Source of the DNA: Hippophae tibetana
Taxonomy: Eukaryota; Streptophyta; Magnoliopsida; Rosales; Elaeagnaceae
Length of the DNA stretch: 64,000 nucleotides
Assembly (NCBI GenBank): GCA_037013495.1
Contig: CM072806.1
Location: 20,969,501 to 21,033,500 of the forward strand
Direction of reading: 5' to 3'
Part shown: positions 23,373-35,295 of the stretch, in pieces
How positions within the stretch are numbered: the stretch's first letter is position 1
Layout: the number at the start of each line of letters is the position of its first letter
Made by a program: the position numbers and the translations under genes
The notes under the pieces: generated by a model
What the model saw: the letters and a program-made list of their open reading frames with translations, nothing else
What the model was told of the DNA's origin: nothing
Databases searched by the model: none

Positions 23373-25106
23373 ATGTTTGATGACAAACTGACTTGTGAGG
23401 AATCTCTCAGTCAAGGTTTTGAAGATTTGAGTGTTTCAAAACGTCTTGTGAGAAGTGTTAGCCAGAAACTGAGGAAGAAGATTCATAGAGATAGACTGGA
23501 GGAACAGAATGAAGTAAAGAGGATATCTTTGAGATGTCTTACTTTGTACGGCCGGGGTGGAGGGTGTAAAGTAGGGGCTGACACAAATGAGGAGTTTGGT
23601 GATCCAAGCAACAGGAGAAGGTCAAACGACAGTGATGAAATAACATACAAACCCATATGTGGTTCGGAGTATACTGGAATGGGTTGCTTCTCATATGGGG
23701 TGAAACAGAAATTCTGGAAGAAGCATACCAAAAAGGATTTTGAGATTGAAGAATCCATAAGAAAGAGTAGAATGCACATATTTCTTCCTGATGACATACT
23801 GGAGATGTGCTTAGTGAGGCTTCCACTTACCAGTCTCATGACTGCACGGCTAGTGTGCAAGAAATGGAAATACTTAACTACCACTTCTCGGTTTCTGCAG
23901 TTGAGACAGGAAGGTTCACATCAGAATCCATGGTTGTTTCTTTTTGGTGCTGTTAAACATGGTTTCTGCTCTGGGAAGATACATGTCTTGGATGTGTCTC
24001 TAAATCAATGGCATAAAATAGATGTTGATTTCCTCAAAGGCAGGTTCATGTTTTCTGTTGCTAGTATCCAGGATGATATTTACATTGTTGGTGGCTGTTC
24101 TAGCCTGACCAATTTTGGCAGGATTGATAGAAACTCATTCAAGACACACAAAGGAGTAATGCTCTTTAGTCCCTTAACTAAATCCTGGCGTAAAGCTGCA
24201 TCAATGAAGTATGCAAGATCTACGCCTGTCATAGGGATTTCTGAGGTCAGTTCAAGCCTTTCATTTGTTCAAAATCATCAAATTCGGCTAGATAGACGAT
24301 TTTCCAGATCTCGGGTTGGTGGGGGGTCAGATGTCTATGAAGATCCTCACAAGCTTTCTCTCAGGTGTCAATACAGAAATGCATATGATGAAAATGATTC
24401 TTCATTGTTGACCAATAAAAAGTCTAAGTTTGGTAAATCAAGAAGTGATCAATCAGTCACAAAGGATGGTAAAAGGTTTGTTCTCATTGCTGTGGGTGGT
24501 CATGGCTCTTGGGATGAACCTCTGGATTCTGGAGAAATATATGATCCTCTATCAAACAAGTGGGCAGAAATCCAAAGGTTGCCAGCAGATATTGGGATAA
24601 TTTGTTCTGGGGTAGTCTGTAATGGGTTTTTCTATGTCTACTCTGAGACTGACAAACTTGCAGGATATGATATAGAAAGGGGATTTTGGATTGGAGTCCA
24701 AACCACTCCTTTCCCGCCTCGAGTACATGAGTATTACCCAAAACTTGTATCTTGTGATGGCCGACTGTTCACGCTTTCCGTCTCCTGGTGTGAAGGAGAT
24801 GGTCAGATTGGCCGGAGAAACAAGGCTGTTCGAAAACTGTGGGAACTAGATCTCATGTATCTTAGCTGGACAGAGGTCTCTGTACATCCTGATGCTCCAA
24901 TGGACTGGAATGCTGCATTTGTGTCTGATAAGAACCTGATATTTGGCATTGAGATGTTCAAAATATTTGGTCAAGTACTAGACTTTGTTACTGTATGCGA
25001 TGTATCTGAGGGAATGAACTGGAGACATATATCAAGGAATCATGTAACCCGCGAATTGGATGCTTCATCATGCATGACTAAATCAATGGCCTTGCTGTAT
25101 CTGTAA
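23373..25106 (+). CDS. CFK1: F-box/kelch-repeat protein, CFK1-like, 577 aa, single coding exon
   Basis: Substrate-recognition subunit of an SCF (SKP1-cullin1-F-box) ubiquitin ligase. The F-box lies at about residues 137-180: FLPDDILEMCLVRLPLTSL, then ARLVCKKW. Kelch-type blades follow, with DDIYIVGG (near 235), VLIAVGGHGSWDEPLDSGEI (near 370-390) and YDPLSNKWAEIQRLP. The N-terminal ~110 residues carry LSVSKRLVRSVSQKL and LTLYGRGGGCKVGAD. These, and PLDSGEIYD, GYDIERGFW, PPRVHE and HPDAPMDWNA, match what I recall of Arabidopsis At5g42350/At5g42360 (COP9-interacting F-box kelch, 563 aa for At5g42350). Length and the absence of introns in the coding region agree. The symbol is by resemblance, not by a search. 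It faces the U-box gene tail to tail. No defects are seen. Confidence 0.93.
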   Translation: MFDDKLTCEESLSQGFEDLSVSKRLVRSVSQKLRKKIHRDRLEEQNEVKRISLRCLTLYGRGGGCKVGADTNEEFGDPSNRRRSNDSDEITYKPICGSEYTGMGCFSYGVKQKFWKKHTKKDFEIEESIRKSRMHIFLPDDILEMCLVRLPLTSLMTARLVCKKWKYLTTTSRFLQLRQEGSHQNPWLFLFGAVKHGFCSGKIHVLDVSLNQWHKIDVDFLKGRFMFSVASIQDDIYIVGGCSSLTNFGRIDRNSFKTHKGVMLFSPLTKSWRKAASMKYARSTPVIGISEVSSSLSFVQNHQIRLDRRFSRSRVGGGSDVYEDPHKLSLRCQYRNAYDENDSSLLTNKKSKFGKSRSDQSVTKDGKRFVLIAVGGHGSWDEPLDSGEIYDPLSNKWAEIQRLPADIGIICSGVVCNGFFYVYSETDKLAGYDIERGFWIGVQTTPFPPRVHEYYPKLVSCDGRLFTLSVSWCEGDGQIGRRNKAVRKLWELDLMYLSWTEVSVHPDAPMDWNAAFVSDKNLIFGIEMFKIFGQVLDFVTVCDVSEGMNWRHISRNHVTRELDASSCMTKSMALLYL

Positions 25107-25796
25107 ATTTTTCGGGTTAATGTTTTGATTCCTGGCATATTTTATGAACATCAAGTCTTCCTCAGGTGCAGGGCTTAACCAGGGAACATTGTGACTCCAA
25201 TTTGCATTCTTGATTTGCATCCTTGACTAGTGAGTACTACTATCCCATGAACCCAGTTTTTTTTTAATAAATAATAAAACTTGCATTTATTGGGATAGTA
25301 TGTGCAAGTATTAAGCCTATGATTCTATATGTCTATGTACATTCATTCAAGTTGATTATGTTTCAGTATATATATTTTTTCTTGTCATACCTCGTTTGGT
25401 GAATCATTTTATTTCATTATCATGATAAAGTGAACACGTATAGGAATTCATTACCAAGCTCCATTTCAGACTTTGGAAGTCTTTAGGTTGATGTTCAGAA
25501 TATAGGTGTGAAAAAGTTTGTGCCATACATTTTTAACTTCACTGCGCTGTATTAAAGAACTCAACAGAAAGAACCCACAAACTTGATTACTTGTAATGAT
25601 TATATATGTACACAGGAATTGCATATAATGATTATAATAATAATAAAAAGAAAAAAAGGAATTTCATATAATGACTTGAATCGGTAGTTAAATTTTCAAA
25701 ATCCTTTACAGAAATCTGTATACAATATCAACTTTCAATTGGAAGCTTATCAGTAAATATATTCAATTTGAAGCATCACATCTGGGAAAACACCCA
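25107..25796. other. Convergent intergenic region (3' UTRs of both ligase genes)
   Basis: About 690 bp between the stop of the plus-strand F-box gene and the stop of the minus-strand U-box gene. It is AT-rich with no coding potential. Both 3' UTRs must lie here and may approach or overlap. Confidence 0.5.
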
Positions 25797-28700
25797 TCAC
25801 TTATTTGGAAATATTCCAGAGAAGTTTGGTAGTCTATCAACATGCTTCAGAGCACGCTCTGCTACTTGTCGGGTTCGGTAGTCACCATGCTGGAATGCAT
25901 CAACAAGTGCAGTGCTCACATTTTGATCTCCAGACACTTCATAGGCTATCTCATCTCTCCGTAAAATTCTCTCAACTGTCCAAACCGCTCTCCTCATCAG
26001 ATTGTCTGTTCTTTTTTCGATTAATACATTAAGTATTGGTCCGATTCCCTCTACATCCTGCAATACCATTACCCCTTTCTCAATATCAACTCCATCATCC
26101 AACAAAGTAGACAATGCCGCAAGTGCTGCTTCAACCACGTTCTCATTTGTGTGGTCTAGCAGAGCTACCAGCTTTTCCACAGCTTGTCCTTCTAAAAGAC
26201 AAAAACTTTCTAGTGAGCATGTCCCCCGATGAAGCCGGCAGAGCCCAGTTGTAACAGGTGGTTGACTAACACATGAGAAGATAGAACCACAAAACCCAGG
26301 CCTTGGTAAGTCTGGCAACCTTGTCAAATCTTTGGACAGTAGAGACAAATTTTCCAGAGCCGTAGCAGATATCATCTGTATGTTGTCAAGTCCATTTGCC
26401 TGCAAGAGTTCAATAAACAATGCTGCAAAATTGTATTTACGGCAAAGATCAACTGCACTACGCTCATCAGCCAAGATAAATGTAACCCTTGCAAGAACTC
26501 GGACAAGCCCTTCAAGAAATGGTGTCACAAAGCGGCCACTCTTAGTCTCACCCTTCCGAATGCTAACTATCCTAGCATAAATCACCTGAAAGGCACCTTC
26601 ATCTAGCATCTGCCGAGTGAGGCCCAAATCCCTCTCTGGAAGATCAGCCAAGAGGCCAACAGCAGCAGCTTGTTCTTCAGTAATTCCAATACTTTCTGAT
26701 ATGACATTAATTAGGCTTCCGAGCTGGCCCATTGTGCCACATAGGGCGTCTGCTAACTCCTCACCCATGTGTGGAGAAAGGTTCTGCAGAAGTTTTATGG
26801 AGGCTACACGCAAATCCTTTTGTGGAACTTCAATAAATTGAACTAAACTGGTAGTGGCCCCGGAGCTTTTAATAGCAGCAACAACATTCCCGACAGAAGG
26901 AGAGCTAGTAAGTCCCGCAAGAACTTGAAGAAGCTTACACTCAATTGCTGGGCCTGTATTGCTAATGAGATGCATTAGGTTATGTACATTTTTTTCTGAG
27001 ACCAGGGTCTGATCATCAGGTCCAACTGGAATGGAATCAAAGTCATAGCTTGAGTTTACAATATTGGCAAGTATTGTTGCAGATACCTCTTTCAATCGCA
27101 TGGGTAGCTGATTCGCGCCAACCGAGAAAAGGTCCTTGACAAGAGGAGGAAGTATTCCTGCTTCTATCAACACTTTGGCACTTGCCTCAAAAGATGAGAT
27201 CTGGTTTAAAGCCTTTATAGCAACTTCTCTAGACTGCATATTACCACTTTTCATGATATTGATCAAAGAAGTACCCACAGTTCTAGCCACCACAACTTTT
27301 ACATCATTATTCAAAACCAGCTCACCAAGGAAAGAAGCCATAAATAATTTTGTTTCTGGAGGGCCTGAAACCATACCAAATTACCAAGCATTATTTTAAA
27401 TAGATCAATACACTACGTGCTACACTGGAAAGATAAGCATCATATTCAAATGAAGTAGAAATGACCGAATTGCAAATGCACTTGAAAATGTATACTGAGA
27501 AATCATGGGAAAATGAAAACTTTGTCCACGAGGGTATTATAATAATACCCTCAAGGTTTGTATTCTCTTCACAAATACTCTCAACGTTTCAAGAATGTCA
27601 AAAATGACCTTCACCTTTAACGGAAGGATAAGATTATTCAATGGTATTTTTATAATATCTTTAAAATGAAAGATATCTTTGATTTTAAACTAAAATTTTA
27701 ATTTATCTTATATTTTAATATTAAATAATTAATCTCTTATATTACACTAATAAAATAAAAATAAAGATGTTAAATTTTTATTTTATGCTAATAATATAAA
27801 GAATGGAAATTAGAAAAATAAATAAATGTACACAACTAAAAATATATATAAACGTGCTTATCAATTAATAAATAAAATTGAAATACATACATTGAATAAA
27901 ATTATTATTTTTATTTACCCCAAATCATACTAGTAAAGTCGTTATTTTTATTTTGTATTTTTTTAATTGATTTAGGGTTCACTTTTAATTAAATTTAATG
28001 ACATAACCTAAGATATAATGATAAAAAAACATTATTTTCATAATATTTATAGTGAAATTAATAATAAAATTAGCACATTTCAATTATTTATAAAATATAA
28101 AAATTGGGGTTGAATTTTAAAAAATTAATGTTTATGGATTAATTGACTTGAATTAAATTACTATTTTGTTCATTTTTTAATAAATTATTCAATTATTATG
28201 AACACATTTTATTTCTTGAATGTAATAAGTAACTTTTTTTAATTATGTTAAATATACCAAAAAGTAAATTATTAATTTTATGACATTGTAAAAAAAATTA
28301 AAAATATTTGTTTTTTTGAATTTAACTTATTAATTAATTAATTTTCTCATCCATAAATATCAACAATAAGAGAATTTTGAACAATGTAAAAATAATAATT
28401 TTTTTTTAAAAAACTTAACAATGAGAGGAAGGAAGAGAGATGAGTAGAGAAAGAAATCAAAACATTATATTAGCTTTTTAGTACTATTTTTTAATTTATA
28501 TAAGATTTTATATTTCTATGTATTTCCTTAATGTAGATTTTTACTTTTTAAAAGGGTCCTTAATGTAGATTTTTATTTTTTAAAAGAGTATTTTAGTAAT
28601 TTACCAAAAATTGAAAATATATGTGAGATACAATGGATGGAAAATTTGACGTCATTATTGATGATAACAATTATTTTTTCCAGGAAAATATTTCAAGATA

Positions 28701-30061
28701 TCATCCCGTGAGCTTTAGCAGTCAGGAGCTGAAGAATTATGAATAGTTGACAACTAAAATGAAAGGAAACAATGTCGTTCCTAGCAGGTGAATGTTAACA
28801 AAACTAAAGAAAAATTCACACGAAATTATGTATCAACTATTCTTCCGATAATTCCTTTCGAACTAAGCATTGTACATGGATTGCATAAATTGATGAGTGC
28901 TCGGAGAAAATTATCCAATATGTCAACAAGCATTTGTTAACCAAAAGAAAGGGTATCATTTTTCCAGCCCCAAAAAAGGCGTGTTATTGAATGAAAACAA
29001 TAAGAAAACTTTACTTCACCACATTTAGGCCTAATTGGCATCGAATGCAGTACTATGTTTTGAAATAAATAGAGCAAAATAAAGACCTCAAGATAAAGCA
29101 ATACCTTCAAGAATTTTTGTCAGAAGAGGCTGCAGCCTACCATTTTCAGCCATCTGCCGCACATTATTCTCGCACTTCTCCAGATTCTCGAGTGTTTTAT
29201 TCGCATTCTCAACAGTTAAAAGATTCTCTGATTTGCTGCTTGTCATTCCAACCAGTATAAGAATTGCTCCATTGATCAAACCTATCTTCTCACACAAGGC
29301 CTCAGATTTTGAAAGCTCATACAGCAAAAAGACAGCTTCTTCCCTCTCTTTGGACTGCTCATGAGACAAAAACTTAACAATAGTGCGTACAGTGTCCCCC
29401 TCAACCAACATTTCCTGCAAATAAGGAGTCAATTAGCTATAAGCACTGCATTTCTGAGTAAAGAAGTAAGAGAAACCGGATGGAAAATTAATGAATGCAT
29501 AACAACCTTATTCTCATCATTTTGCTCTACCACAACTCGAAGGGTTTCCAAAGCTCTGCATCTTACGTTACGGCTGCTACTCTTTAAAATTTCAACAATC
29601 ATGGGGATCAAACCTGCACTTCGAACAATGTGCTTATTCTGCCGGCCTTTTTGGCAGATGTACTGGACATAGCTCAGAGCTAGTAGAACTTCACTTTCTG
29701 GATGGCCCAAGTTCAATGACTTGCGAGCCATATCAAGCTGAGCAGCTTCATTCCTAGCTGTCCACTCTTCGATGGTATTTCGTAAAGCCATACTAGGCTT
29801 GAGTTCACTACTTTTCAATTCTTTGCGCGTCAGTGGACAAACCAACTTCCTTCCACTTACTTTACACTCCTTAAACCACTTTTCGATTGCTTCACGTTCA
29901 AATGTGTGCCCATTTTCTAATGTAACAGGATGACGCATAACATGCTCTGTTAAGGGGCATACAAACGCATCATAAATAGGCTCAATATGCAGCCTATCAA
30001 ATTGATAGCTGTCATCTGATTGGCTGCCAATATCAAAACTTCCATCCCAACTTTCAGCCAT
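25797..30061 (-). CDS. U-box/armadillo E3 ubiquitin ligase, SAUL1/PUB43-PUB44-like, 810 aa
   Basis: Plant U-box E3 ligase; Arabidopsis relatives SAUL1/PUB44 and PUB43 act at the plasma membrane in senescence and immunity (known for the family). Coding exons on minus: 30061-29507, 29414-29105 and 27364-25797, with GT-AG borders and frame kept (phases 0 and 1). The total of 810 aa compares with about 801 for SAUL1. The U-box is at about residues 27-106: DAFVCPLTEHVMRHPVTLEN, GHTFEREAIEKWF, CPLTRKEL and PSMALRNTIEEW. The rest is ARM-type alpha-helical repeat, for example EGDTVRTIVKFLS, SKSEALCEKIG, RLKEVSATILANIVN, ITEEQAAAVGLLADLPERDL and LEGQAVEKLVALLDH, ending IPNFSGIF-like (LPNFSGIF). These phrases match SAUL1 as I recall it. 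Intron 2 is long (1740 bp) and carries AT-rich inserted-looking sequence. No defects are seen. Confidence 0.94.
27500..28690. repeat. AT-rich insertion-like stretch inside intron 2 of the U-box gene
   Basis: About 1.1 kb of AT-rich non-coding DNA sits in the intron between exons 2 and 3. It opens with GAGGGTATTATAATAATACC and holds a tandem pair of 32-bp units (28526-28557 and 28558-28589). It looks like a transposable-element remnant of unknown class, but no ends or target duplication were found. Confidence 0.35.
28526..28589. repeat. Tandem repeat, 2 x 32 bp, in the U-box gene intron
   Basis: CCTTAATGTAGATTTTTA-led units at 28526 and 28558 differ at only a few sites. Confidence 0.85.
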
Positions 30062-31100
30062 CTTATATATATATTACTTACTGCATTATGATAAACCAGT
30101 GTGACAAAGTCACACAGCAGAAAGATAAACCAAATTAATTTCAGTTCAGAGAAAAGAAAAGGGCAATTCAAAAGAGAGAGAGAGAGAGCAGGCTAGTGAA
30201 TACATAAATAGCTGATCTCATTCAGAAAGTTAAGAAGGGTGTGAGCAAAGGAACAACCTTAAAAATAGAATGTTTCCACTCAGAGTCTGTCAAACAGGGC
30301 CAACTATACTGCAGAACAATTCTCTTGAATTCAAACCAAGTAATTGTTTTGGCAGTAAGAACTCGAAGTCTCTCTGAAACTATTTGAGCCATACATCAGA
30401 CGAACAATTATAAAACATTGTAAAAGCATGTGAATCAAGAATTATTCTGTCTACTTTTACGCCCATCCAATTAGACTTCTACGATCATAATCACAACAAA
30501 AATGGCCTTAGCTAGAATCACAATATATTTAGGGACTTGTACAATTAACAAAAAAATCCCTACAAGTAAAAGCAGTTCATCATATAAGTCCACTAATAAA
30601 TAGAATAGTAAAAGGAAATTCAGACTAAACAAAGAATCAAAGGGCATTTGTAGCACGAAACCATGCTCAGGTTCATCCAAAGCTCTGTTCGATCAGAATT
30701 CAGAAACAATCCAAAAAACAAGAAGGAAGATGAAAGGGAAAAACCGAATAACGGAGGTTGACAAAAAATTTAAAACAACATTATCAAGACCTAATAAATT
30801 TACCTTCTTCTGGCTTTACCAAAAATAAGGAAGCTATGGGCATGCCCTAACTCTAGTCAGATAATTGAACCCACGTCTGAAAGACCAAAGAGGCTTGTAA
30901 CAAAGATGAAGCTCCTCCTCTACCATGGAGAGTAAAGACTTACAATTAGGGTTCCTTATTCTTTCTTTCGAATTAAAAAATATTGATAATAATTGAAAAA
31001 GGACCAAAGGCTTGTGGTTGAACTAAACTGAGCTAGCAATCCAAGAACAAAACAAAATCATTCTTTATAATGAAGGAGAGAGAAGGTTTTGAATTTTTTT
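30062..31100 (-). promoter_or_regulatory. 5' leader and promoter region of the U-box gene
   Basis: Upstream of the ATG at 30061 (minus). A leader intron is plausible: donor AAGAAG|GTAAAT near 30803 and acceptor CATAATGCAG near 30085. There is a GA repeat at 30175-30189. The leader start was not located. A 30-codon upstream reading frame lies at 30926-30834. Confidence 0.4.
30834..30926 (-). CDS. Possible upstream ORF (30 aa) in the U-box gene leader
   Basis: On minus an ATG at 30926 opens a 30-codon frame ending TAG at 30834. Its peptide starts MVEEELHLCYKPLWSFRRG and ends RVRACP. It would lie in the transcript leader if transcription starts near 31000-31080, ahead of the presumed leader intron. 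A leader peptide could modulate translation of the ligase, but only its position and length support this. Confidence 0.3.
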   Translation of the reverse strand: MVEEELHLCYKPLWSFRRGFNYLTRVRACP

Positions 31101-32860
31101 TTTTTTTATATTATTCATGAAGGCATTGAAAGTTGATTTAAGGCAAATAGTCAAACACGAGGATTAATTAGAGAATGTTATGAATTATAGATAAAACAGA
31201 TGAGGAAATAATAGAGAGAAGAGAATAATCTGAATTTTTATTGTACTCGTGTATATCTAACTTCTTCTCTTTGGTTTTTTTTTAAGTTGTTTTTTTAGTT
31301 GAAAGCTGGTATATAATAAGGTATTATAGTTTTTGATTTATAATTAAAATAGAATAAAAAATAGTATATATTATCATAATATTTTTATATTCTATAAAGT
31401 TTAAATAATATCATTTAATTATTATTTTTTTGTCAAACAAGATAAATTATTGAAATTATTATTTTTTTAAATAATTATTACTTAAAAAATATATATTATT
31501 AAAAAAAATTATATAAAGTTTACTTTGGGATTTAGGGATTTAAAATTTAGTATTTAGAGTTATATTTGTGGATTAAGATTTATGGTTAAAATTATTATTT
31601 TTTTAAATAAGTTTTAGGGTTTTAAAATTTATAATTTGAGATTTAAGGTTTATGATTAAAATTATTATTTTTCTAAATATGGTTTTAGGTTATATTTGTG
31701 GGTTAAGGTTTAGGGTTAAAATTATTATTTTTCTAAAATAATGTTTTGAGTTTTGGGATTTAGAGTTTAAAGTTTTGATATTTGTATTTAAGGTTATATT
31801 TGAAGTTGGGGTAAAATTGGAAAAAAAATTGAACCCAATCTCAATTTCTATTTTTCAACTCAATTAAACACATAAATAAAAATAATCAAACATAATATTA
31901 TTTCTAATTGGCCCAACTTATAATCCCTCAATTAAATGCATAATTTGTTCTATAATCAAGGTATTAATTTCCAAAACTCTAACAATCATAATTTATATAT
32001 TGGTGTTGTATTATCGATGATATAATATTTTAGATTAATAAAATTAAAGTTAATGTAATAATTGTTTTTTTTAATTCAAAAATGTAATTATTTTTTAAAA
32101 AAGCCACGTAATAAAATTAGTATGAACTAACCTGTTACTTACTCCTTAATAATTTCTCGAGTAAGTAACAATTTTTCCAATTTTGAGTATAACAATGCTA
32201 ATTAACCAGGCTTTATTTACATAAATAACTAATCCGGTTTTCATTTATAGCAAATTGAACATTTAATTATTTGGTCGTTCTAACTTATCAAATATGTAAA
32301 ATATATTTTATTATAAGAGCTATTAGATTTTATTTAAAGTTAATCTTAACTATAAAAATTAATTTAATAAAAAAATTAAATTTAATAACCAGTAAACAAT
32401 TATAATGAAGGTAACATATATTAGAATTTCATCAATTATCAAATTAAAGAGTAAATAAGATAATATTAAAATTATTAAAAGGATTGAATGTAAATATTTA
32501 TGATTCCTAATTTGTCGTCTTTTAACAATTTGTAATTTGTTCCCTTTTAACTAATATTTTCGTTAGATTTAGTTTTTAATCTTCACAAATTTGATTTAAA
32601 TGTAAAATTTCATAGTATCTATTACAACACATTTAAAATAATTAAAGGTTTAATAGATTAAATATAATTAAAAAAGTTTTAATATTTTTATATATTACAA
32701 TCATAAATAATGTGATAATTTTTTATTAAATATAATTATATAAATCTGATAATATTTACTAATAATAATGCAACATATTATTTGTAATAAAAATATTTTT
32801 CAAGAAATTAAAGTGTATAATATGTAAAAATTATTTAAAAAATAAGTAAAATTTAGGAAA
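31101..32860. other. Gene-free AT-rich spacer with a short degenerate repeat
   Basis: No coding sequence on either strand. The only structure noticed is the TTTAGGGTT-rich repeat at 31540-31830. Confidence 0.5.
31540..31830. repeat. Degenerate tandem repeat with telomere-like words
   Basis: Three spaced copies of a GGTTAAAATTATTATTTTT-type core (starting near 31584, 31654 and 31714), each beside TTTAGGGTT or TTTTAGGTT. The plant telomere word TTTAGGG appears but is never tandem, so this is a simple-sequence repeat rather than an interstitial telomere. Confidence 0.55.
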
Positions 32861-33048
32861 TCAGTGTATTGTTTAACCTATTAAAAATGTTAAGAGTAAC
32901 TGTGCAATCAACGGTCGAGTTTATTGGTATTTTTCTTCAACCAACGAAACCAAATTCCCACAGGAGGAGGGAAATGGCCACTTCACTATATATGAGCTGG
33001 CACAGGCTGGCTGAATGCTACCTTAATATAAATCTTACTGTCTCTCTG

Positions 33049-33160
33049 CGGAAAAGCATTTGTACGGGCAACTGGAAGACGTGTTACGTGTGTTACACTA
33101 ACCGCCGAAAAACATTTTTATGAGGCAAGTGGAACATATGTTATGTGTGTTATAATTTCA
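33049..33160. repeat. Two copies of a ~50-bp motif at the left of the 150-bp array
   Basis: GCGGAAAAGCATTTGTACGG at 33049 and CGCCGAAAAACATTTTTATG at 33103, each followed by GGCAA.TGGAA and a TGTTA.GTGTGTTA tail. A third copy lies at 35219, beyond the right end of the array. Confidence 0.7.
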
Positions 33161-33639
33161 AGAAATATTGTTAATATTACTTTTTAACAAATAAAAATAT
33201 ATGAATTAATGATTTAAATTTAATAATTTATAATAAATATTAAAAAAATTAAGTTATTTTATTATAATTGAAAAATATGTGTTAAAATATTTTATAAAAT
33301 GGTTTATAGAAATACTCTTAAAATAAATATTTAATTATTTTATTACTTTATTGATGAATAAATATAAAATAGTAACTATTTTATTAACAATATAATCTAA
33401 ATAAAATATAAATATGAGTGATTTATTGCGAAATTGATAATAATTGCATAAATTTATTTAATAAATAAGTCAAATATAACAGAATAATATATGAACTTAT
33501 TTAATTAATTTTTTACTATTTAAAAAGTTAATAATAAATAAATAATAGATATAAATTCATTGAATTTAATAAGTATTGTTGCTTAAAAATAAGTTATATT
33601 AGTTTATTATTCTTTTTTAATTGATATGAGATATGATAT

Positions 33640-35120
33640 GATCTCGACATAAAAATTATTAATTTAACAAAAATATGATCTATTCATAAGTGAATTGAAA
33701 AAAATTTATTAAATAAATAATCATTAACTATATAAATTATCACCTTTAATGTAATAAAAATAATTATATTATACAAAATAATTATTCATAAAAAATGTAT
33801 TTATCATATGGATATTTAACAAAAATATGAAATGCTCTTAAGTAAATTGATCAAATATTCATTAAATGTGTAATCATTAATGATATGATTTTTTTCATTT
33901 AATATAATAAAAACAAAGAAATTATATAAAAAAAATTATTTATTATATAGATATTATAAAAAAGTAAAAAAAATGATCTACTCATAAGTAAATTAATCAA
34001 ACATTCATTAAATCGATAATTATTAGTTGTATGAATTATCAATCTTAATGTAATAAAAATAATTGTATTTTATAAAATAACTATTCATACAAAATGTATT
34101 TATTATATGAATATTCAACAAAAATATGATATGGTTACAAGTGAATTTATCAAATATTTATTAAATAAGTAATAATTAACTGTGTAAAATATCATTCTCA
34201 ATGTAATAAAAATAATTGCATTATACAAAATAATTATTCATAAAAATATATTTATTATACGAATATTTTGGTATTTAATGGTATAAAAAACTAACAAAAA
34301 AACATAAAAAAATATTTATTATATAGATATTTTGATATTTATATAATAAAAAGAGGGGGAAAAGAGATGGTTGTCGACCAAAATATAGTGGCTTTTCATA
34401 TCAAAATAAAAATTTAACAAAAATACGACTTATTTATAAGCAAATTAATCAAACATTTATTAAATGGATAATTATTAACGGTATGGATTGTCCCCCTTAA
34501 TGTAATAAAAACAATCGTATTATTTAAAATAATTATTCATAAAAAATATATTTATTATATGGACATTCAATATAAATATGATATGCTAATAAATGAATTG
34601 ATCAAACACTCATTAAATAGGTAATAATTAACGTTATGAATTATCACTCTTAATGTAATAAGAAAAATTTCATTATAAAAATAATTATTCATAAAAAATA
34701 TATTTATTATATAAATATTTTGATATTTATTGGTGTAAACAAAATAAAAAATATAAAAAATGTATTTATTATATGGATATTTTGATATTTATAATTGTGA
34801 AAAATAAAAAATAAAAAAATAAAAAACAAAAATATGATTTGCTTATAAGTGAATTTATCAAATATTTATTAAATTCTTAATTATTAACTTTATGAATTAT
34901 TATATTTAATGTAATAAGAACAATTTTATTATATAAAAAAATTATTATATGGATATTCAATAAAAATATGATATGTTCATAAGTTAATTGATCGAATATT
35001 CATTAAATAAATAATTATTAATTGTATGAATCGTCACCTTAATGTAATAAAAATAATTGTATTATATAAAATAATTATTTTTAAAGTATATTTATTATAT
35101 TAATATTTTAATATTTATTA
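33640..35120. repeat. Eroded tandem array, about eight units of ~150 bp
   Basis: The phrase TTAATGTAATAAAAATAATT or a close variant recurs near 33750, 33899, 34049, 34200, 34500, 34650, 34907 and 35040. Each is preceded by AAAATATGATATG, ATAAGTGAATTGATCAAA and ATTCATTAAAT and followed by AAAATAATTATTCATAAAAA and TATTTATTATATGGATATT. The basic period is ~150 bp; two larger gaps hold AT-rich inserted sequence. Units are diverged, and there is no coding potential. Confidence 0.8.
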
Positions 35121-35160
35121 AGGTTAAAAAATTAATATATATATATATTATAGATATTTT

Positions 35161-35257
35161 AATATTTATATATATAAAAAAACTATCTACCAAAACATCC
35201 ACTTTTAATATATTTATTCCGCCGAAAAACATTTGTATGAGACAACTAGTGTAACAT

Positions 35258-35295
<38 letters not shown>

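Noticed and set aside
31540-31830. Interstitial telomere repeat
   Set aside because: TTTAGGG occurs singly within a longer AT-rich unit, never in tandem.
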